Source: Amblyomma americanum
Lineage: Eukaryota > Arthropoda > Arachnida > Ixodida > Ixodidae
Assembly (NCBI RefSeq): GCF_052857255.1
Contig: NC_135497.1
Location: forward strand, 112,947,308-113,011,307
Length of the DNA stretch: 64,000 nucleotides
Direction: 5' to 3'
In this document: positions 25,230-62,892 of the stretch, piece after piece
How the letters are laid out: the number at the start of each line of letters is the position of its first letter
Position numbering within the stretch: position 1 is the stretch's first letter
Notes under the pieces: model-generated
Database searches by the model: none
The model's input: the letters and a program-made list of their open reading frames with translations, nothing else
What the model was told of the DNA's origin: nothing
Translations under genes and position numbers: made by a program

Positions 25230-25620
25230 CGGGAACATCATCATTAGCCTGACTACACCCATTGCAGGGCAAAGACCTCTCGTATGTCTCTACAATTATT
25301 TCTCTCCTTTGCGAGCTGCGCCCACCGTATTCCTGCAAACTTCTTAATATCATACACCCATCTAACCTTCTGCAACCCCCGCTACGCTTGCCTTCTCTTG
25401 GAATCCACTGCTTCACCCTTAACGAGCAGAGGTTATCTTGCGTTCGCATTACATGCCCTGCCCAAGCTCATTTATTCCTCTTGATTTCGACTAGGATGTC
25501 ATTAACACGCGTTTGTTCCCTTACCCACTCTGCCCACTCCCGGTGTCTTAACGTTACACCTATCATTTTTCTTTACATGGCTTGCTGTGTTATCCTTAGC
25601 TTAAGGTGAACCCTTTTCAT
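25230..25620 (-). mobile_element. RTE-clade LINE, ORF2 C-terminal fragment
   Basis: The conceptual minus-strand translation gives the RTE-type C-terminus: ITQQAM, then MIGVTLRHREWAEWVREQTR, AWAGHVMRTQDNL and WIPREGKRSGG. It continues to SLPCNGCSQANDD. Stops interrupt it, for example after 25530. It abuts the other LINE fragment at about 25200. Confidence 0.7.
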
Positions 25621-25936
25621 TAGATCAGGAGGAAATTACAAATTATTACCGTACTTGGGATGAATGGTGTCATTAGCTTCTTGCAGTTTTATACCACGCT
25701 ACCATATGTGTAGTGCCTGGAAATGATGCATTCCAAATCGACTTCCGACGAGTTACTGTATCCTTCAAGTCCCTACAGTACTGCGACACCTGTTTCAGCA
25801 CAGCACAAATTGTAGTGCACTATTTTTACGCAAGTGTTATTTCTTGGTGAACCAGTGCAATGGCACGAGGCCAAAAAGGAGAGGACGGGACAAGTGCTGG
25901 TGTGTTCGCTCACAGCTGAGACCCGCAGTGTGCTGA

Positions 25937-26060
25937 CGCCTGTAGTGGCTCAGTGGTATGAGCATTTTCCTCAAATGGGAGGTGTGGGGCATAATTCCTA
26001 GTGCTCCCAGCTACCCACCAGTGATAAATGCGTACAAGCTTTCCCCTAGCCTCTTGCACT
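25937..26060 (+). mobile_element. Degenerate tRNA-derived SINE
   Basis: The head 'gtagtggctcagtggtatga' is followed by a decayed B box. Downstream 'gctttcccctagcctcttgc' matches the second tick SINE family seen at 17649. Confidence 0.55.
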
Positions 26061-26854
26061 ATCGAAATATTGCTTGCAGATGCTTATTGGCCCGCCTTGT
26101 GAACGAAGCCTTCTTTGAGAGGGCTGGTGATAAAGGTGTAATGAAATTGCTTAACTGCGATAGCTACAACTCTTTTTTTAAGGAATCTTTTAACTGACAC
26201 GTTATATATACACACAGTTGTGTGCGAAGGGACTTGCAGCGTTTTCAGAGAGTGTGCTGCACCTAGCAGCGATTGCTTTGTTTCAGGTGAATTTTGCATC
26301 CTTCATGTCGTATGTTATGTGGTTCTTTTATGCCATATAATTTAATAATAATATAATTTATTGGTCTTTCATTACATATAATGGAGGAGATAAGGCAAAA
26401 AGCTGCGTACGCAGCTTGACTAAGGCCTTATCCCCTCAAAGGCAAAACAGTAGTGAACACAGACCGAACACCGATCAGAAACTAGTAACAAAGAATAATG
26501 AAGACAATAGTTACAAATGTACAATAGATTCAAGTATCTGCGCCAAAGAAAAACAAATTTCGGTTAGGAGCAAACACAAAATGCAGTGGTAGGCCAAGTC
26601 GACAATGTACACAATGAAGAAATTATGGGTACGGAAGGAGCATGAGTAGCACAGCATATTATGACGTGAAGCAATGAAGGCACATAAAAATGTCTAGCAC
26701 ATCATTTGACATAGGAAAGCAAAGGAAAAAACGGTTAGGTTCTTACTCGCTGAGCATTAAATATAGCGATAAGGACACAAAAAGTATGGTACAGCGGCAC
26801 ATTGCTTAAGATATAAAACTAATAAGGACATTACAAAAATAGTGTCGTGAATTA

Positions 26855-28945
26855 TCATGAAGGAAAAAAAAGTTGTTTTAAATGTTTGAGGTGAATGTTA
26901 AGAATGTCTATATTTTCTTGAAGAAAATTGTTGAGAAGAGTTGGTATCTGATATTTTAGAGAGTGTGTTGCATAATTAGTTCGATAATGCTCTACTTTCC
27001 AGTATAAGGGATTTCGCGTATTATAACCCGATGGCTCTTTGATTACCAACTCACCAAGGTTAATAAGATAATTATTGTGCTGTAGTTTGCCACGAATCAA
27101 ACATTTACAAAGCTGGTATCTATGTATATCATTAACGCTTAGCAAATTCAGGTTATGGAGCAAGGGTGCAATCGGATGATCATAGGCAGACCGGGTCATA
27201 ACACGGATTGCCTTATTTTGGAGCCGGGACAGTTTTAACTTGTTGCTTAGTGTGGTAGTACCCCATACAAGAATGCAATAATTTATGTGCGACATGAACA
27301 GAGAATTGTATAGGATTAATGCTATTTTCTGAGGAAGGTAGTCTCTATGGCGATGAAAAATACCTACCATGTTTCCTAACTTGGAAGCTATGTGGTCCAC
27401 ATGGGCGTCCCAAGACAAGGTTTCTGTAAATAATACGCCTAGCGTTTTAAAACTAGGTACTATGTCTACTGTGCAATTATTGAGGGTAAGTGTTGTGTTT
27501 TGCGGAACAGATCGAGACTTTGCGCGATAAATGATGGCTTTAGTTTTTGTTTCATTAATTACTAGACCATTTGCCCTTGCCCAGTTACTAACTTTATGTA
27601 GAATTGAGTTACCGGTATCAAGAAGTTCTGTGCACGTGTCTGATGAGAGTAATATGGTGGTGTCGTCTGCATATATTACAAATTCTGCTCGTGCATCAAT
27701 TGCTGAAATGTCATTAAGATATATGTTAAATAAAAGTGGACCCAATATACTGCCTTGAGGAACTCCAGAGTTAACTGGCAACGGACATGATGGGTGATCG
27801 TTTATGCTTACGTACTGGGAGCGACTACTCAAATAAGACTTCAGTAAGTCTAAAGGTGGGCCATATATACCATAATATTGGAATTTGTCAGTAAGAAGAT
27901 TGCGATTCATGTAGTCAAATGCTTTAGTGAAATCAATGAATATGCTTAGTACAAATTTCTTAGCCTCCAGATTTTTAATTATATATTCTTTCTGCTTAAG
28001 AAGAGCTAACTGAGTTGATCGGTACTTGCGAAAACCGTACTGATCGTCACTTAGTATATTCATCTTTTCACAGTATGACGTAAGCCGTTTGTGAATTAAT
28101 TTTTCAAGTCCTTTCGAGAAGACTGGCAAGATAGAAATAGGACGGTAGTTATTGAGATTATTTTTTTCACCTTTTTTATGGATGACAGTTACTTTCGCTA
28201 ACTGCATTGATGCAGGAAAGACACCATCTCTGAAGCACATATTAAATATATCAGTAAGAATGGGGGCTATGATGTCTAGTACAAATTTGATAGGCTTGAT
28301 TTGCATGTTATATGCATCACAGCTGCAACTGTTTTTGAGGGACATAAACGCGGTGATTACTTCGTTCTCAGTTACTGGATGGAGATACATACTGTTTGTG
28401 TGGTTAGGTTTTATAAAAGAACTTGCAGCACCGGTCAACGTCGGTGTCGGCAAATTAGTAAAGTATTCATTGAATACATTCGCTAAGTCAGAACCGGATA
28501 TTGTTCGACCATTTATGACAAGATCGTCTACACAACTTGAAGATGCTGACCGATTTAAGAGACTGTTTAGTTTGTTCCACGTAACTTTAACGTCACTGGC
28601 GGTACTTTGAAATGCATTTTCAAGGTAACTTCCTTTAGCAACCTTCAGTGCTTTATTAAGATTGTTGCGGTATTTTTTCAACTCGCGCAAGTCGCTGACT
28701 TCACGGGTGGCTAAGAATTTGCGAAACAGTTGATTCTTCATGGTAATTTTGGTTAACAATTGAGTCGTTATCCAAGGTTTTCGAATTCTTTTAGAGGTAC
28801 GATATTCTATAACAGGAAAGTATTGATTATAAAGTGTACTTGATTTGTCACGGAACAAATCAAATGCGTCACCTGCGTTTACAGCATTTATCACATACGA
28901 CCAATTGACGTTCTGTAGATCCTGACGAAACCTTATCAAACTTGA
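26855..28945 (-). CDS. LINE ORF2 reverse transcriptase half (open)
   Basis: About 695 codons are uninterrupted. Motifs in order are KVTVIHKKG, NNYRPISILPVFSKGLEKLI, FIDFTKAFDYMNR, SGVPQGSILGPLLFNIYLND and FVIYADDTTILLSS, with an intact YADD catalytic box, then a C-terminal HxYQL-containing region. The enzyme would copy element RNA at a nicked target. An apparent ATG at 28969 lies in the inserted Penelope sequence and is not the natural start. The true frame continues into the endonuclease half at 33395. Confidence 0.85.
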   Translation of the reverse strand, partial: SSLIRFRQDLQNVNWSYVINAVNAGDAFDLFRDKSSTLYNQYFPVIEYRTSKRIRKPWITTQLLTKITMKNQLFRKFLATREVSDLRELKKYRNNLNKALKVAKGSYLENAFQSTASDVKVTWNKLNSLLNRSASSSCVDDLVINGRTISGSDLANVFNEYFTNLPTPTLTGAASSFIKPNHTNSMYLHPVTENEVITAFMSLKNSCSCDAYNMQIKPIKFVLDIIAPILTDIFNMCFRDGVFPASMQLAKVTVIHKKGEKNNLNNYRPISILPVFSKGLEKLIHKRLTSYCEKMNILSDDQYGFRKYRSTQLALLKQKEYIIKNLEAKKFVLSIFIDFTKAFDYMNRNLLTDKFQYYGIYGPPLDLLKSYLSSRSQYVSINDHPSCPLPVNSGVPQGSILGPLLFNIYLNDISAIDARAEFVIYADDTTILLSSDTCTELLDTGNSILHKVSNWARANGLVINETKTKAIIYRAKSRSVPQNTTLTLNNCTVDIVPSFKTLGVLFTETLSWDAHVDHIASKLGNMVGIFHRHRDYLPQKIALILYNSLFMSHINYCILVWGTTTLSNKLKLSRLQNKAIRVMTRSAYDHPIAPLLHNLNLLSVNDIHRYQLCKCLIRGKLQHNNYLINLGELVIKEPSGYNTRNPLYWKVEHYRTNYATHSLKYQIPTLLNNFLQENIDILNIHLKHLKQLFFPS
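28932..28945. repeat. Target site duplication, left
   Basis: This 14-bp 'cttatcaaacttga' is repeated at 33381-33394. The last five bases also match the next bases of the element end, a microhomology at the junction. Confidence 0.85.
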
Positions 28946-29135
28946 GTGGATGAAGCGCACAAAAGGCACGGCATATAGGCAAAGACGGACACGGCACAGG
29001 CGCTACTTGCAACTGTTTATTGGATACACGCACTGCTTATTTATAGCCAAGAGGTAGGGGTGATGGAAAAAAAAACACAAGCAAAGGGTAAAAGATACTG
29101 GCGATGGTATGGATACTGCATTGTAGGGAAGTGAC

Positions 29136-31101
29136 TCAAATCTTTCTAAACTTATCTAAAAATATACTCTCATTCTTCTGTATGACTAGCGATGGGGTGC
29201 TGATGCAGGAACTCCCGCCTTTTTTAATCCGGTGAGCTTCTAGCAGTTCTCGGGCAGACTTATCTTTACTTCTGCAATTGATTTGAGTTTCCTGGAGCTT
29301 TGGTTGACAATTCTTCTTCTCTTCTTTGCCGCAGTCCTTGCAGTGATGCGGCAAATGTGACCCGGTACCAACTCTTAGTGATCGTTTGTGCTCGGTTAAA
29401 CGAGCATTAATACATCGGCCTGTCTGGCCGATGTACACCTTTCCACAGGTCAGCGGGATGCTATAAACCACACCCACAGCGCATTTCAGAAACGGGTTTA
29501 CATGCTTAATTTCACATTCTGTTGATTTGGCATCATCATTTCCAATCTTTCGACACAGCGATGCAAGTTTTCTGGGTGCAGAGAAGACCACTGGTACTTT
29601 GTATTTTGCAGCAACACGCTTAAGATTATGAGCCACTTTGTGGGAGTATGGAATCACCACCGGTTTGATTTTCTTTTCAGATACTTCACCATCTTCGCTC
29701 TTTCTTTCTCTTTCTTTTTTTACTTTTTTCAGTAATGCTTCCGTGACAGAACTAATTACCAGGGAAGGAAAGCCTGGCTGTCTAAGCTTTTGTATCTGTA
29801 TATCAAAGCTTTCCTTTACTTTATGACAGCACGATTTTTTGAGAGATGTTTCGAGGCACATGATGGCAATGGCACGTTTCACAGTTTTAGAGTGCGTCGA
29901 ATCGTAGGGCAACAATTCTTTGCGGGCACGAGGTCAATACATCCGGCAAACGCCTTCGTCAGTAATGGTTATGTCAATATCTAAAAACTGCAACTTTTTT
30001 TCTTCCGCGACTTCATAAGTAAAATACAAACCCTTACCATGTTGTTTAAAATCTAAAAGGATATCCTGCACAGTTTGCAAATAAGTCAAGGGTGATTGCT
30101 TAGTCAATATAATTAAAAAATCGTCAACGTACCTAAAGGTCTTGAGAACTTTGCTTGCGTCAAATGCCACCGATAAGGTCCTGTCAATGCCCGCAAGAAA
30201 GATGTTGCACAGTACGGGAGCGACGCACGAACCAATGCATATTTCTCTTTTTTGCACATACATTTAACTTTGAAAAGAAACGCTTGTCGAAGACAATTAA
30301 AACTCTAAGAGTGCTAAAAAGTTATCTGCAGATATTCCGGCAGTATTTTGGAAAGCAATCAGGCCGCTTGTTTCAATGCAGGCCAAGACAGATGCCATCC
30401 ACTCTGCATGTGGTATAGAGTAAAAGAGATCAACCACATCTACAGAAAAAATACAACCTAGTGATTCGTTCTCCCGCAGCAATTGAATGATTTCCAGACT
30501 GTTCTTGACACCAAACGGATCTTCCAGTACCAGGTTATTGAGTTGTTTTTGAAGGTAGCGGCCAACAAGATTTTGCCAGGAACCTCTTTCGCTCACTATG
30601 CACCTGAAAGGTACACCTTCCTTGTGTGCCTTCGCAGTGAAAAACACATCCAAACTATTGCGCTTGCTGTCGTGAATACCTTTTGCGAGCTTCTGTAAAC
30701 CGAGTTCTTCACATACGGAAATTGCCCGAATTTTTACCCTTCCAGGTTTCAGTTTTGTAGTCTTGAAATTCTTGTGGATGGCCTGGACTGCTTTCTCGCT
30801 GAACATGCCTGACGGCAAGACGACGAAGCCTCCTTCTTTGTCGGCCTGCATAAGTCGTAGGTCATTGTCGTTGAAAAAAATCTACGACATGCTTCATTGG
30901 AGATCGTTGGCGAGGTCCGAATGTTGGTACCGTCCTGATAAGGCTGTCAACACCGTCGAGCAGGCACCTTTCCTTGTCCTCCACATGGGCTTTGTTAGAA
31001 ATCTGTCGATTGAGGGAAAGGAGCTCATGTTCCGGGATCCTCGGCTCGAGGCTGTACTTCGGTCCCTTCTTGATGACTTGAACGACGTCTTCCGGAACGT
31101 A
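29136..31101 (-). pseudogene. Penelope-like element coding region, left half
   Basis: Frames from 31101 to 29136 give an N-terminal helical part, DVVDLFYSIPH, the RT box FRYVDDFLI (in 30263-29934) and a GIY-YIG endonuclease in 29915-29136. The endonuclease shows VVYSIPLTCGKVYIGQTGR and TEHKRSLR, plus a Cys/His cluster HLPHHCKDCG. The enzyme combination is the Penelope hallmark. Frame breaks near 30855, 30280 and 29925 make it inactive. Confidence 0.85.
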
Positions 31102-31180
31102 TGCTCCCCCGAGAATCTGAAGAGCCGTACCGCCGTCTTGGGCTTCATTCCTTCCTTTGGGTAGCAAAAGCTTTGGGTAG
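31102..31180. other. Inversion junction of the Penelope dimer
   Basis: This spacer contains the extra 5-prime sequence of the left copy, followed by a short direct repeat 'ctttgggtag' (31155-31164 and 31171-31180) just before the right copy begins. That is the kind of footprint left by template switching. Confidence 0.6.
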
Positions 31181-33146
31181 TACGTTCCGGAAGACGTCGT
31201 TCAAGTCATCAAGAACGGACCGAAGTACAGCCTCGAGCCGAGGATCCCGGAACATGAGCTCCTTTCCCTCAATCGACAGATTTCTAACAAAGCCGATGTG
31301 GAGGACAAGGAAAGGTGCCTGCTCGACGGTGTTAACAGCCTTATCAGGACGGTACCTACTTTCGGACCTCGCCAACGATCTCCAATGAAGCATGTCGTAG
31401 ATTTTTTCAACGACAATGACCTACGACTTATGCAGGCCGACAAAGAAGGAGGCTTCGTCGTCTTGCCGTCAGGCATGTTCAGCGAGAAAGCAGTCCAGGC
31501 CATCCACAAGAATTTCAAGACTACAAAACTGAAACCTGGAAAGGTAAAAATTCGGGCAATTTCCGTATGTGAAGAACTCGGTTTACAGAAGCTCGCAAAA
31601 GGTATTCACGACAGCAAGCGCAATAGTTTGGATGTGTTTTTCACTGCGAAGGCACACAAGGAAGGTGTACCTTTCAGGTGCATAGTGAGCGAAAGAGGTT
31701 CCTGGCAAAATCTTGTTGGCCGCTACCTTCAAAAACAACTCAATAACCTGGTACTGGAAGATCCGTTTGGTGTCAAGAACAGTCTGGAAATCATTCAATT
31801 GCTGCGGGAGAACGAATCACTAGGTTGTATTTTTTCTGTAGATGTGGTTGATCTCTTTTACTCTATACCACATGCAGAGTGGATGGCATCTGTCTTGGCC
31901 TGCATTGAAACAAGCGGCCTGATTGCTTTCCAAAATACTGCCGGAATATCTGCAGATAACTTTTTAGCACTCTTAGAGTTTTAATTGTCTTCGACAAGCG
32001 TTTCTTTTCAAAGTTAAATGTATGTGCAAAAAAGAGAAATATGCATTGGTTCGTGCGTCGCTCCCGTACTGTGCAACATCTTTCTTGCGGGCATTGACAG
32101 GACCTTATCGGTGGCATTTGACGCAAGCAAAGTTCTCAAGACCTTTAGGTACGTTGACGATTTTTTAATTGTATTGACTAAGCAATCACCCTTGACTTAT
32201 TTGCAAACTGTGCAGGATATCCTTTTAGATTTTAAACAACATGGCAAGGGTTTGTATTTTACTTATGAACTCGCGGAAGAAAAAAAGTTGCAGTTTTTAG
32301 ATATTGACATAACCATTACTGACGAAGGCGTTTGCTGAATGTATCGACCTCGTGCCCGCAAAGAATTGTTGCCCTACGATTCGACGCACTCTAAAAGTGT
32401 GAAACGTGCCATTGCCATCATGTGCCTTGAAACATCTCTAAAAAATCGTGCTGTCATAAAGTACAGGAAAGCTTTGATATACAGATACAAAAGCTTAGAT
32501 AGGCAGGCTTTCCTTCCCTGGTGATTAGTTCTTTCACGGAAGCATTACTGAAAAAAGTAAAAAAAAAGAAAGAGAAAGAAAGAGCGAAGATGGTGAAATA
32601 TCGGAAAAGAAAATCAAACCGGTGGTGATTCCATACTCCCACAAAGTGGCTCATAATCTTAAGCGTGTTGCTGCAAAATACAAAGTACCAGTGGTCTTCT
32701 CTGCACCCAGAAAACTTGCATCGCTGTGTCGAAAGATTGGAAATGATGATGCCAAATCAACAGAATGTGAAATTAAGCATGTAAACCCGTTTCTGAAATG
32801 CGCTGTGGGGGTGGTTTATAGCATCCCGCTGACCTGTGGAAAGGTGTACATCGGCCAGACAGGCCGATGTATTAATGCACGTTTAACCGAGCACAAACGA
32901 TCACTAAGAGTTGGTACCGGGTCACATTTGCCGCATCACTGCAAGGACTGCGGCAAAGAAGAGAAGAAGAATTGTCAACCAAAGCTCCAGGAAACTCAAA
33001 TCCTTTGCAGAAGTAAAGATAAGACTGCCCGAGAACTGCTAGAAGCCCACCGGATTAAAAAAGGCGGGAGTTCCTGCATCAGCACCCCATCGCTAGTCAT
33101 ACATAAGAATGAGAGTATATTTTTAGATAAGTTTAGAAAGATTTGA
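31181..33146 (+). pseudogene. Penelope-like element coding region, right half
   Basis: This half is nearly identical to the left half in the opposite direction. Frames at 31298-31984, 32018-32338 and 32622-33146 hold the N-terminal part, the RT box FRYVDDFLI and the GIY-YIG domain (KVYIGQTGRCINARLTEH). A stop directly after VC at 32336 and a frameshift near 32525 differ from, or add to, the left copy lesions. It is therefore also inactive. Confidence 0.85.
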
Positions 33147-33380
33147 GTCACTTCCCTACAATGCAGTATCCATACCATCGCCAGTATCTTTTACCCTTTG
33201 CTTGTGTTCTTTTTCCATCACCCCTACCTCTTGGCTATAAATAAGCCGTGCGTGTATCCAATAAACAGTTGCAAGTAGCGCCTGTGTCGTGTCTGTCTTT
33301 GCCTAAGTGCCGTGTCTTTTGTGCGCTTCATCCACTCAAGCTATGAACCAACTTGCCCAAGAAGGTGTTTTACTACAATA

Positions 33381-33394
33381 CTTATCAAACTTGA
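33381..33394. repeat. Target site duplication, right
   Basis: Identical 14-bp copy of 28932-28945. Confidence 0.85.
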
Positions 33395-34148
33395 AGACAA
33401 AATTTTTTGATACAAAACAGATCGCGCGGTGTTTATTCGTTTTCTACCTAACTTAACACATATAAAAATTGGAAGATGATCACTGAAGCCGTAAGCCATA
33501 ACTCCTGACACAGTTTGGTTTAATTCGTAATTAGCTAGAAATAAATCAATTAGCGTTGCAGAACTGCATGTAACTCTTGTGGGTAGTTTAATAGTATTTT
33601 TTATGTATTGTGTCTTAAGTAGAAGACTGAGCTCTCACAGCTGATGAATTTGAAAGAATGTTAAGATTAAAATCACCGCCACAGACAACATGAAGTCTAT
33701 TCTCATTAACATATGTAAACAGACGTTCGAGAAACGCAAAAAAGGTGAATAATTTCCTTCTGGTGGCCTGTATATTGTTACCAGTATGGGTTTGTCGCAT
33801 AGTACTGATAGTACTTCTATATCTCTAGTGCAAAGTGTAAAAGATGGCAGCAGCTCATACTTTATGGTGTCATGTAATAATGATACACCCCCTCCACGAC
33901 TATGTTCTGTTCAAGTTGCATATATTGTAACCAGGAAGTCTGTAGGCGTCCATATCACATGTGCACCAAGTTTCAGAGAACATTATAACCCGATATTGAA
34001 TTCTTGACTGACTGAAAAAGGTGTCTAGTAAAGTACTTTTATTTCTTGCCGACTGCGTGTTCACGTGAAATACCTTAAACGAAGTTTGGAAACCTGCACC
34101 AAGAAAGTTGTATATATTATCTGGATCTATGTAACATTCACCTGACAT
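33395..34148 (-). pseudogene. LINE ORF2 endonuclease half, one frameshift
   Basis: It begins MSGECYIDPDNIYNFLGAGF, then FKVFHVNTQSARNK and MFSETWC. After a frameshift near 33910 it continues with RGGGVSLLLHD, CGGDFNLNILS and YGFSDHLPIF. These are APE-type endonuclease motifs, including the catalytic DFN and SDH boxes. It ends in frame with the RT half once the Penelope insert is set aside. Confidence 0.75.
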
Positions 34149-34160
34149 TTAAGAAAAAAG

Positions 34161-35037
34161 AATCCGCTTAACCAAACAACCACCATGGAAACTACAGTTC
34201 TATCGTTGCCAGGTCACCTACTGTCTTGACGCGACACGCATTCTCGCCATCTTTCCGCCTGACAAAGATCTTTGCATTCCTGTGCCATGCATACTGGAAG
34301 TTGTGGCTTTTCGCCCATTATTTCGCGTCCCAGAGAAGAGCCCTGCAATGCTTAGTCAAGTTTTCTTGAATGCAAACTGAGACTTTTTGCCACCGATAAG
34401 AACAGGAATTTTCTTTCGCATTTTGAAGCGTTATGTGCACTTTCAAAATAGAAATAATTGATACTTCTATGATCACTCGAATGTTTACTGGATGAATACC
34501 GGGAATTCGATGCTGCTATTTCCATCAATTATGACGCATTTTACGAAATTTTACACATCCCTGCAAAATAAACTACCGGTATTTTTCGCTCAGAAGCTAA
34601 CAAATTGTCTTACTTAAGACAATTGAGGGAAACAAAAAGTGGAAGCTGAACAGATAACGAAAATGCTTTGATGAGAAATTTTTGTTCCTTGGATGATGTC
34701 GAACATTTAATGCAGTAAAAAAACCTTCGACCACAGGTTAATTACGGTCCTTAAAGGAGATTTCAAGGTGCAACAAGGGCAACCACGCGACAGATGCAGG
34801 AAGAAACTAGTGCCCTTCTTGCTGCATGGCTTGAAACAGCTCCATCTGTGAACACACGCCTAAACCACCAGTTTGAGCATCAAACTTTAGCCGGCAGGTG
34901 AGAAATAAAAGCTGTAGAGGTGCTGATAAAAGCACTTTTAAAAAAGCACAGCTCTGTTGGGGCTGTCAGATAAAATATGCTGCACACAGATCATGTACAC
35001 TCTTTATGTACAGGTGGGCTCCCGGCGGAATCTTTGT
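34161..35037. other. 3-prime flank of the kinase gene
   Basis: This is the spacer between the stop codon at 35038 and the LINE. On the minus strand it would contain the 3-prime UTR. I see no canonical AATAAA close to the stop, only a weak ACATAAAG at about 35005, and no other element. Confidence 0.4.
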
Positions 35038-62345
<27,308 letters not shown>

Positions 62346-62347
<2 letters not shown>

Positions 62348-62832
62348 AACGATGTTACAGACCGCCGTATAAAGCGGTAATCAAACTGGGGACATCGGCG
62401 AGGATGGATGCGGAGAGGAGTGAGCGACGTCGCCGATCCGCCGAAGTCCGTCCCTGCTCTCGGATTCAGCCTGGGTTAGCAGCGAGACGCCGAGAAGGAC
62501 GAGCGAAACGTCCGTGCTGCGGAGGCAGAGGGGCAGCTGTCAAAAAGGAACCAAGGGGCCAAATCAATTCCCTTGCGGGGTTTGGCGAAAAAAAGAGAAG
62601 ACGAAGGGGAAAACAGAATAGATGCGCGATATGAGGGGAGATGAGAGAAAAGAAACCCGATGGGGAACAGCCAAATGAAGAAAGACGCTAGCGGGCTGCA
62701 CCCCAGGCATGCCACATCTCCCGGGGAGACGGGGAGTGAATGCGCAGGCTGAATGAACGGTCCCCTCCTTGGTCGGCGGCGGCCGCGGGAGCAAAATATG
62801 ATGGTGCGTCGCCGCGAGCTCTCTCGAAGGCA
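62346..62832 (-). promoter_or_regulatory. AURK: GC-rich first exon and likely promoter of the complete kinase gene
   Basis: The donor GTGAGTAT directly follows AT at 62347-62346, the first two bases of the start codon. An in-frame TGA lies 12 codons upstream. The region is CpG-rich. The 5-prime edge is not determined. The LTR-like repeat begins about 60 bp upstream. Confidence 0.55.
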
Positions 62833-62892
62833 TGACGTGTGAGCAGCCGCCGTCACTTAGGGAAGAATTACATCGCCCGTGTGAATACCCCA

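Larger units (their letters stand above)
28946..33380. mobile_element. Head-to-head inverted dimer of a Penelope-like element with 14-bp target duplication
   Basis: Two 5-prime-truncated copies face each other: minus 28946-31101 and plus 31181-33380. They are separated by a 79-bp spacer. The whole is flanked by 'cttatcaaacttga' at 28932-28945 and again at 33381-33394. Both halves encode a Penelope-type RT followed by a GIY-YIG endonuclease. The right end has an extra stretch of about 45 bp (tatgaaccaacttgcccaag...) that the left end lacks. Confidence 0.9.
26340..34160 (-). mobile_element. Jockey/CR1-type LINE split by a Penelope-like insertion
   Basis: Read on the minus strand, ORF2 starts at about 34148. 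It passes through the endonuclease to 33395, is interrupted by 28946-33380, and resumes at 28945 with the reverse transcriptase to a stop at 26855. A 3-prime UTR follows to about 26340 (AATAAATTATATTATTATTA). Removing the insert and one target copy joins the frame exactly (ILSS then SLIRFRQDLQ). No ORF1 is seen, so the element is probably 5-prime truncated. It sits downstream of the kinase stop codon. Confidence 0.85.

Noticed and set aside
28946..28969. ATG at 28969 as natural start of the LINE reverse transcriptase
   Set aside because: It lies in the Penelope insert. The LINE frame continues upstream at 33395 once the insert is set aside.
28946..28990. Hammerhead ribozyme at the Penelope ends
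   Set aside because: I looked for a CUGAUGA plus GAAA core and found only a partial resemblance (ggatgaag), so no call is made.
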